DNA of 11,307 nucleotides from Oceanococcus sp041619315 (lineage in GTDB: Bacteria > Pseudomonadota > Gammaproteobacteria > Nevskiales > Oceanococcaceae): positions 1 to 11,307 of the forward strand of contig JBFKEC010000093.1 in NCBI GenBank assembly GCA_041619315.1. The letters are read 5' to 3'. Both the position numbers and the translations under genes were made by a program. Below the pieces are notes generated by a model, which saw nothing but the letters and a program-made list of their open reading frames with translations, did not search any database and was not told where the DNA came from. How positions within the stretch are numbered: position 1 is the first letter of the stretch; the number at the start of each line of letters is the position of its first letter. Of this stretch, positions 6,933 through 11,307 are shown in pieces.

Positions 6933-6952
6933 GCGGGCGCGTCGGTGCCCGC
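6933..6952. terminator. GC hairpin between convergent argB and the DUF4124 gene
   Basis: GCGGGC (6933-6938) pairs with GCCCGC (6947-6952) around an eight-base loop. It occupies most of the 35-base gap between two convergent genes, where a shared terminator would be expected. No T tract follows the stem in either direction (TTTT at 6927-6930 lies before it on plus), so it is not a classical intrinsic terminator. It may only slow polymerase or protect the 3' ends. Confidence 0.4.
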
Positions 6953-6954
6953 GA

Positions 6955-7566
6955 TCAGTACAGGCGCTTGGGCGTTTTGAGCTGCAGAAAGCGTTCAAGG
7001 TCGTGTTCAAACTCGTTGAAAACCTTGCTGCGTTCTGCACGCATGGCATCGAGGGCCGCGTTGCTGGTACGTACCACGGTTTCGAATTCCAGGATTTGTT
7101 TGCGCAGCTTTTCCGGCACGTTCTTGTCCTGGCTTTCCAGGTTCTGCTGACGGGTTTTCAGTCCGCTCAGCGTGGCTCTGCTCTCGGCCACGGATTTTTC
7201 GCCCGAGGCGATGCGTGAATCCAGAATGGCCAGCTGTTCGTCGCGGCGATGCAGAATCTGGTCTTGAGTCGAGTAGGTGCTGAGCAGGAACCGGTCATAG
7301 CGGTTCTGCTCTTCCTGGCGGCGTTTGGCTTCGGCTTCAGCCTCGCGCTGGGCCTGCTCGGCGGCCAGTTGCTCAGCGCTCTTTGGGGCGTTCTTTTCGT
7401 TCACCACCACGCCGTGCTCGTTGAGAGTCTGAACCTGCTGCTGCGCGTATTTGGACGGAATGTGGTCGCCGTAGTGCACGCGCCCGTTTTCATCGACCCA
7501 GCGATAAGTTTTGGCGCTCGCCACGCTGGCCGTGACCAGAGCCAGAATCAGCATCAAAGCTCGCAT
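6955..7566 (-). CDS. Secreted DUF4124 domain protein with coiled coil
   Basis: A 203-residue protein of unknown function. Residues 1-18 form a Sec signal peptide ending ASVASA, with likely cleavage before KTYRW. No lipobox cysteine is present, so it is a soluble periplasmic protein rather than a lipoprotein. The mature N-terminus KTYRWVDENGRVHYGDHIPS (19-38) is the DUF4124 signature, a small beta module common at the N-terminus of proteobacterial exported proteins. From about residue 62 to 195 the sequence is rich in Ala, Glu, Gln, Lys and Arg with heptad-like spacing, indicating a long alpha-helical coiled coil with a break at NVPEKL. The start at 7566 has only a weak GGAT upstream. It is convergent with argB and lies 91 bases downstream of cysH. 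The context does not suggest a role. Confidence 0.85.
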   Translation of the reverse strand: MRALMLILALVTASVASAKTYRWVDENGRVHYGDHIPSKYAQQQVQTLNEHGVVVNEKNAPKSAEQLAAEQAQREAEAEAKRRQEEQNRYDRFLLSTYSTQDQILHRRDEQLAILDSRIASGEKSVAESRATLSGLKTRQQNLESQDKNVPEKLRKQILEFETVVRTSNAALDAMRAERSKVFNEFEHDLERFLQLKTPKRLY

Positions 7567-7629
7567 CTGTTCAATCCATACTGAAATGATTTACAGGATA
7601 ACGCAGGCGGGTGGCATTTCGCTGACATG

Positions 7630-7648
7630 GCCAGCCTAAAAAGCTGGC
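7630..7648 (-). terminator. Weak stem-loop just after cysH
   Basis: GCCAGC (7630-7635) pairs with GCTGGC (7643-7648) around a seven-base loop, ten bases past the cysH stop. On the minus strand the T run lies in the loop rather than after the stem, so termination would be inefficient. It may partly separate cysH from the DUF4124 gene. Confidence 0.35.
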
Positions 7649-7657
7649 GATGGATCG

Positions 7658-8425
7658 CTACAGATGTAGGCCGCACTCGGTTTTGGGCTTGCCAGCCCAG
7701 CGCCCTGAGCGGCCTTCGCCCTTGACCGTGCAATGGGTGCAGCCTATCGACGAGAAGCCATGCGCGACCAGCGGGTGGAACGGCAGTTTGTGCTCGCTGA
7801 TGTAGGCATCACGCTGCTCTTTGCTGACATCGATCATCGGGTTGAACTTGATGATGCCGCGACGTTCTTCGAACACGTCCATCTGGGCCCGGTCATCGGT
7901 CTGCCAGCCCATCAGGCTGGAAATCCAAATGTGGTAGTCGGGCTTGACCGCTTCGAGCGGCTCAACCTTGTTGATCGAGCAGCAGAAATCCGGGTTCTTG
8001 TCGTAGGTTTGATCGTTGACCGTGAATTCGTGCTTCCACGCTTCAGCCTGCAGGCTGAACACATCCAGATCGAGCAGCTTGGTCAGGTATTCCTTGTACA
8101 GCTGGGTCTCACGGAAATGAAAGCCGGTGTCAATAAAGGCGATGCGTTGTTCGGCGTTGATGCTTCTGATGATGTGCAGAAAGTACGCCGAGGTGGCTGC
8201 AAATGATGACGTTACCAACACCTTGTCGGTGGGGAAGTCCTGGTACAGCAGACGCAGGCGTTGTTCGAAATCCAGCGGTTGATAACGCGCGTTGAGCGCG
8301 GCAATCGCTGCGCCATCCAGCCCGGCGCCGTTGGCAGGCTGCGGCGGCTCGGGGTCCAGCACCTGATTCAACTCGACGGTATCGTCGGGCTGTTTCGGTG
8401 AGGCGGCTTCGGCGGTGGCATTCAT
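7658..8425 (-). CDS. cysH: Assimilatory sulfonucleotide (APS/PAPS) reductase, Fe-S type
   Basis: A 255-residue CysH-family enzyme, which reduces adenylyl sulfate (APS) or PAPS to sulfite with thioredoxin-type electrons during sulfate assimilation. It carries the four cysteines that bind a [4Fe-4S] cluster in APS reductases: the pair C148-C149 (FCCSINK) and C229/C232 (GCTHC). It ends in the catalytic ECGLH motif (C251). Enteric PAPS reductases lack the cluster cysteines, so the direct-APS type is more likely. Two regions depart from the family. The nucleotide loop reads SSFAATSAYFL where SLGAED-like sequence is usual. The substrate loop reads SSLMGWQTDDR where TG-RR-QS is usual. The first 40 or so residues are acidic and proline-rich and add no recognised domain. 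The start at 8425 has a GGAA five bases upstream. It is 134 bases from pyrE and probably has its own promoter. Confidence 0.88.
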   Translation of the reverse strand: MNATAEAASPKQPDDTVELNQVLDPEPPQPANGAGLDGAAIAALNARYQPLDFEQRLRLLYQDFPTDKVLVTSSFAATSAYFLHIIRSINAEQRIAFIDTGFHFRETQLYKEYLTKLLDLDVFSLQAEAWKHEFTVNDQTYDKNPDFCCSINKVEPLEAVKPDYHIWISSLMGWQTDDRAQMDVFEERRGIIKFNPMIDVSKEQRDAYISEHKLPFHPLVAHGFSSIGCTHCTVKGEGRSGRWAGKPKTECGLHL

Positions 8426-8441
8426 CAGGCTTCCAGCGCGA

Positions 8442-8459
8442 GGAGCGCATTAACGCTCC
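8442..8459 (-). repeat. Small hairpin in the cysH leader
   Basis: GGAGCG (8442-8447) and CGCTCC (8454-8459) form a six-base-pair stem around a six-base loop, 16 bases before the cysH start. In the cysH transcript it would lie in the 5' untranslated region. It resembles no riboswitch I know, and no T tract follows. Confidence 0.35.
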
Positions 8460-8460
8460 G

Positions 8461-8545
8461 TGGGTTTTCGACGGGGCGTAAATTATCTTATTGGAATATG
8501 AAGGGCGAGTTTGTGTTCAAAATGGAATAACAAAATAGCCCTGAT
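8461..8545 (-). promoter_or_regulatory. AT-rich upstream region of cysH with a spaced direct repeat
   Basis: Within the 134-base pyrE-cysH gap (8426-8559) this segment is markedly AT-richer than the surrounding genes. TGGAATA occurs at 8492-8498 and again at 8523-8529, 31 bases apart, about three helical turns. On the minus strand the distal copy reads TTATTCCATTTTGAACA, which resembles the TTATTCC-type sequences I recall from CysB-bound promoters. Candidate -10 elements such as GATAAT exist but none has a well-spaced -35. I infer a regulated cysH promoter with modest confidence. No pyrE terminator hairpin is evident. Confidence 0.4.
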
Positions 8546-8559
8546 TCCAGCCTGACGAC

Positions 8560-9195
8560 CTAGACCCCGTATTTTTCACGGTAGGCCGAGATCTGAGTGT
8601 GGCGCTCTTCATCACCGCTGGCGCGCAGCCAGGCTTCCAGATCCGACAGGCCAACCAGTGCGCGAACGGTCAGTTGTTGTTCATCAGCCAGTTCCTGGGT
8701 GGCAGAGCGTTCACCCTGGCCTTTTTCTTGGCGATCAAAGGCGAGCATGGCCGCCACCGGGTTGGCCCCGGCGGTGCGAATCAGGCTGATGGCTTCGCGC
8801 GCAGCGGTGCCGGCGGTGAGGACATCATCCAGGATCAGTACCCGTCCGCTCAGCGCGGCGCCCACGATGTTGCCGCCTTCACCATGGTCTTTGGCTTCCT
8901 TGCGATTGAACGCAAACGGGTAATCGTGGCCGCGCTCAGCCAGTGCCACGGCGACTGCGGTGACCAGCGGGATGCCTTTGTAGGCTGGCCCGAACAGCAT
9001 GTCGAACTCAAGCCCGGCGGCGATGATGGCATCGGCATAGGCATTGGCCAGCGCACGCATCGATGCACCTGAGCTGATGTTGCCAAGGTTGAAGAAGTAG
9101 GGGCTTTGGCGACCGGATTTCAGCGTGAAGTCACCAAAGCGCAACACGCCGCATTGTTCGGCGAGTTCAAGAAAGCGGGTTTGATAGTCGTGCAT
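8560..9195 (-). CDS. pyrE: Orotate phosphoribosyltransferase
   Basis: A 211-residue enzyme that converts orotate and PRPP to orotidine 5'-monophosphate in pyrimidine synthesis. It works as a dimer with shared active sites. The PRPP-binding motif VLILDDVLTAGTA (119-131) is intact, and the catalytic flexible loop RKEAKDHGEGG (98-108) carries the usual Arg, Lys and His residues. The N-terminus shows LKSGRQSPYFFNLG (25-38), the family's orotate and phosphate contact region. The length matches E. coli PyrE (213). The start at 9195 gives the conserved N-terminus, but no Shine-Dalgarno precedes it and the leader can fold into a stem (see 9199-9255). It lies 59 bases downstream of the photolyase gene on the same strand and may be partly read from it. 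There is no rph gene or E. coli-like pyrE attenuator in the window. Confidence 0.96.
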   Translation of the reverse strand: MHDYQTRFLELAEQCGVLRFGDFTLKSGRQSPYFFNLGNISSGASMRALANAYADAIIAAGLEFDMLFGPAYKGIPLVTAVAVALAERGHDYPFAFNRKEAKDHGEGGNIVGAALSGRVLILDDVLTAGTAAREAISLIRTAGANPVAAMLAFDRQEKGQGERSATQELADEQQLTVRALVGLSDLEAWLRASGDEERHTQISAYREKYGV

Positions 9196-9198
9196 GGC

Positions 9199-9255
9199 AG
9201 TTGGAGCGGCGGTTGAGGCCGCGGACAGTACTCAAAACTTGGCCGCTCGCCAACT
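9199..9255 (-). promoter_or_regulatory. Imperfect inverted repeat spanning the photolyase-pyrE gap
   Basis: AGTTGGAGCGG at 9199-9209 is the complement of CCGCT..CCAACT at 9243-9255, giving 11 base pairs with a two-base bulge around a 33-base loop. Inside the loop TTGAG and CTCAA could form a second short stem. On the pyrE transcript the structure begins at the photolyase stop codon and ends four bases before the pyrE ATG, so it covers the place where a Shine-Dalgarno would be. Confidence 0.4.
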
Positions 9256-10595
9256 CAGGCGGAGGCATTTCTGACCTTCTTATACCGCTCCAGGGCCTGC
9301 GCACGCGACTGTTTGAGATCGACAATCGGGGCCGGTGGCGGTGTGTTCAGCCAGCGATCACGGTAGCGACGGTCGGGGTCAAAGCGCTGGGCCTGGGTGT
9401 CGGGGTTGAAGATGCGGAAGTAGGGCGAAGCATCGGCGCCACAACCGGCCACCCACTGCCATCCCAGGGTGTTGTTGGCCAGATCGGCATCGACCAGGGT
9501 GTCCCAGAACCAGTTGGCGCCGGCCAGCCAGTGGATGCCCAGATTCTTGGTCAGCAGGCTGCCGACAATCATGCGCACACGATTGTGCATCCAGCCGGTG
9601 GCCCACAACTCGCGCATGCCAGCGTCGACCAGCTCGATGCCGGTTTCTCCGCGCTGCCAAAGGCGCAAATCGTCTTGTGCGGTGCTCGCATCGCGCCATG
9701 GAAACTGAGCAAAGCGTGGGTTGAACGCGTTTTGCGGGGTGTGTGGGAAGTGGTACAGCAGGTGATGGGCAAACTCGCGCCAGCCCAGTTCGGACATGTA
9801 TTTGTCCGCGTCCTGTGGCACGCAGGTACTTAGCGCTGCACGAATCTGGCGCGGCCCAAGCTCGCCGAAGTGCAGATGCGGCGAGAGGCGTGAGGTGCCG
9901 TCGCGGCCGGGGATGTCGCGGGCTTGTGCATAGTCTGCGATACGCTCGGCGAAGGCATCCAGCTGGTCCAGCGCGGCCTCTTCGCCAGGCACCCAGTGGC
10001 CGGCCAGCTTGTCAGCCCAGCGATGGCTGGGGTGCAGCGCCAGCGTATCGAGCGACTCGCTGTGCAGCTGCGTCGCGGCCGGCCAGTCCTGTGGCGCGGC
10101 GGCAACGGCTTGCGGCGGCGGCAGTTGCTGCTGGGCCGACTTCCAGAACGGCGTGAACACGCGATACGGCGTGCCGCCCCCGGTTTCCACCTGCCAGGGC
10201 TCGAGCAGCAGCGCAGCATTGTGGCTGCGCACGCTCAGGCCTTGTTCACTCAGGGACTGTTTGATGCGCTGATCGCGCGCCAATGCGGCGGGTTCGTACA
10301 GCCGATTCCAGCAAACCGCATCGGCCTTGAATTCCTGGGCCAGCGTGCGCAATTGCTCCAGGCTGTGGCCGTTGCGAATGATCAGCTGCTGGCCCTGTGC
10401 GCTCAGTTGCTGGGCCAACGCGGCAAGCGATGCGTTCAGCCACCAGTTGCTGGCCGCGCCGGGCGTCCACGGCGCTTCGTCCTGCGGCGCGTGAATGTAG
10501 ACCAGACACAACGCATCAGCGTGGGTGCAAGCCCATTCAAGCGCAGGGTTGTCGGTCAGGCGAAGATCGCGGCGGAACCAGTGAATAATGCGCAT
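9255..10595 (-). CDS. phrB: Deoxyribodipyrimidine photolyase, class I CPD type
   Basis: A 446-residue cryptochrome/photolyase-family flavoprotein that splits cyclobutane pyrimidine dimers with blue light. The N-terminal antenna domain starts IIHWFRRDLRLTDNPAL (3-19). The C-terminal FAD domain contains GRDGTSRLSPHLHFGE (230-245), GWREFAHH (271-278), TGWMHNRVRM (333-342) and ASPYFRIFNP (389-398). By alignment with E. coli PhrB as I recall it, the electron-transfer tryptophans are kept (W313, W356, W379), as is the Asn near flavin N5 (N375, in DLANNTLGW) that marks photolyases rather than plant cryptochromes. W272 matches the lesion-contacting Trp. It is a little shorter than E. coli PhrB (472). 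It lies 59 bases upstream of pyrE on the same strand and diverges from xthA across 59 bases. No antenna cofactor can be assigned from sequence alone. Confidence 0.95.
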   Translation of the reverse strand: MRIIHWFRRDLRLTDNPALEWACTHADALCLVYIHAPQDEAPWTPGAASNWWLNASLAALAQQLSAQGQQLIIRNGHSLEQLRTLAQEFKADAVCWNRLYEPAALARDQRIKQSLSEQGLSVRSHNAALLLEPWQVETGGGTPYRVFTPFWKSAQQQLPPPQAVAAAPQDWPAATQLHSESLDTLALHPSHRWADKLAGHWVPGEEAALDQLDAFAERIADYAQARDIPGRDGTSRLSPHLHFGELGPRQIRAALSTCVPQDADKYMSELGWREFAHHLLYHFPHTPQNAFNPRFAQFPWRDASTAQDDLRLWQRGETGIELVDAGMRELWATGWMHNRVRMIVGSLLTKNLGIHWLAGANWFWDTLVDADLANNTLGWQWVAGCGADASPYFRIFNPDTQAQRFDPDRRYRDRWLNTPPPAPIVDLKQSRAQALERYKKVRNASA

Positions 10596-10654
10596 GATCG
10601 GCAGTGTACCGGTGGTATGGGTATCATGCCCGCTGATTTGCCAACCGCTTGAAC

Positions 10655-11307
10655 ATGCGCATCATCAGCCTGAATGCCAATGGCATTCGTTCCGCCGGCC
10701 GCAAGGGCTTCTTTGACTGGTTACCACAGCAGGATGCTGATGTGGTGTGCATTCAGGAGACCAAGGCGCAGGAACATCAGCTTAGCGATGATTCGCTGTA
10801 CTACCCTGACGGTTACCACTGCGCTTACGAAGATGCGACCAGCAAGAAGGGTTACAGCGGCGTTGCGATCTACAGCCGGCGTGAGCCCGACGAGTGGATT
10901 CGCGGTTTGGGATTTGATGAATTCGACCCGGAGGGACGCTATCTCGAGGCGCGCTATGCGGATCTGTCGGTGGTGTCGCTGTATCTGCCTTCGGGCTCGT
11001 CCGGGGATGACCGTCAGCAGGCCAAGTTCCGTTTTCTGGATCAGTTCTATCCCTATCTGCAGGCTTGTCTGGACAGTGGTCGGCGGTTTGTATTTTGCGG
11101 CGACTGGAATATCGCCCAGACCGAACTGGATCTGAAGAACTGGAAGGGCAACCGCAAGAATTCCGGTTTTCTGCCGGAAGAGCGCGAGTGGATGACCCGG
11201 GTCAAGGACGAGCAGGGCTGGCTCGATACCTTCCGCGAACTCCATCCCGAGGCCACTGGCGAGGCGTACACCTGGTGGTCCAACCGCGGCCGTGCGCGCG
11301 AGAACAA
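10655..11307 (+). CDS. xthA: Exodeoxyribonuclease III (Crc/XthA family), partial (3' end cut by window edge)
   Basis: The frame is open from the ATG at 10655 to the right edge (217 codons, no stop), so about the last fifth is missing. The protein is an endonuclease/exonuclease/phosphatase-fold enzyme. ExoIII cleaves DNA at abasic sites and degrades 3' ends. It starts MRIISLNANGIRSA; the catalytic residues seen are N7, E35 (IQETK), Y110 (SLYLPSG), and D150/N152 (CGDWNIAQ). The C-terminal Asp and His lie outside the window. The locus beside pyrE is where Pseudomonas carries crc, and several stretches (RIIS-N-NGI, LPSG-SGD, GFL--ER-W) resemble Crc. Crc has lost the nuclease residues, however, while this protein keeps them. 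I call it an active nuclease related to the Crc ancestor. No clear Shine-Dalgarno is visible. Confidence 0.92.
   Translation, partial: MRIISLNANGIRSAGRKGFFDWLPQQDADVVCIQETKAQEHQLSDDSLYYPDGYHCAYEDATSKKGYSGVAIYSRREPDEWIRGLGFDEFDPEGRYLEARYADLSVVSLYLPSGSSGDDRQQAKFRFLDQFYPYLQACLDSGRRFVFCGDWNIAQTELDLKNWKGNRKNSGFLPEEREWMTRVKDEQGWLDTFRELHPEATGEAYTWWSNRGRAREN

Noticed and set aside
9924..10652. Plus-strand open frame of 242 codons
   Set aside because: It is antisense to the photolyase, whose motifs are intact along its length.
10596..10654. Divergent promoters for photolyase and xthA
   Set aside because: The 59-base gap must hold start signals, but I found no -35/-10 pair with proper spacing on either strand, so I do not report one.
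1..11307. Mobile elements, CRISPR arrays, tRNA or rRNA genes, phage or defence islands
   Set aside because: No transposase or integrase frames, regularly spaced repeats, tRNA-like clovers or defence domains are visible. Nearly all sequence is explained by housekeeping genes and short gaps.

Overview
The window looks like ordinary chromosomal core DNA of a gammaproteobacterium. GC content is roughly 60 percent by eye. Gene order supports this: rpmG, rpmB and radC on one strand, divergent coaBC-dut-argB on the other, then pyrE and a Crc/ExoIII-type gene. It matches the region I know from Pseudomonas (rpmG-rpmB-radC / coaBC-dut-algC-argB ... pyrE / crc), but algC is absent between dut and argB. 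I cannot name the genus. I see no mobile element, CRISPR array, tRNA, rRNA or other sign of recent transfer.

Layout. Bases 1-2958 (minus) hold a three-gene ABC exporter-like cassette: an ATPase, an ABC-2 permease, and a GldG-like auxiliary protein that runs off the left edge. A strong intrinsic terminator at 2987-3012 separates it from rpmB-rpmG (3037-3444, minus), which has a good extended -10 promoter at 3495-3523. radC (3578-4252, minus) diverges from the coaBC-dut-argB operon (4325-6919, plus) across a 72-base gap. Convergent to argB lie a secreted DUF4124 coiled-coil protein (6955-7566) and a cysH-type sulfonucleotide reductase (7658-8425). Next come pyrE (8560-9195) and a class I CPD photolyase (9255-10595), all minus. 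The right edge holds the divergent 5' part of an exodeoxyribonuclease III (10655 onward, plus). Two real genes, the GldG-like gene and xthA, are cut by the window edges. No gene-free stretch exceeds 134 bases.

Functions. Most genes are housekeeping: translation (L28, L33), coenzyme A (CoaBC), dUTP hygiene (Dut), arginine (ArgB of the long, probably arginine-inhibited class), pyrimidine (PyrE) and sulfate assimilation (CysH). RadC, Dut, photolyase and ExoIII add DNA repair or nucleotide-hygiene functions, though they are not one operon.

I did not find a convincing undescribed system. The points most worth a second look are the Gld-like ABC cassette, the unusual substrate loop of the Fe-S type CysH, the catalytically intact ExoIII at the position where pseudomonads carry nuclease-dead Crc, the structured SD-poor pyrE leader, and the symmetric -10 region between radC and coaBC.
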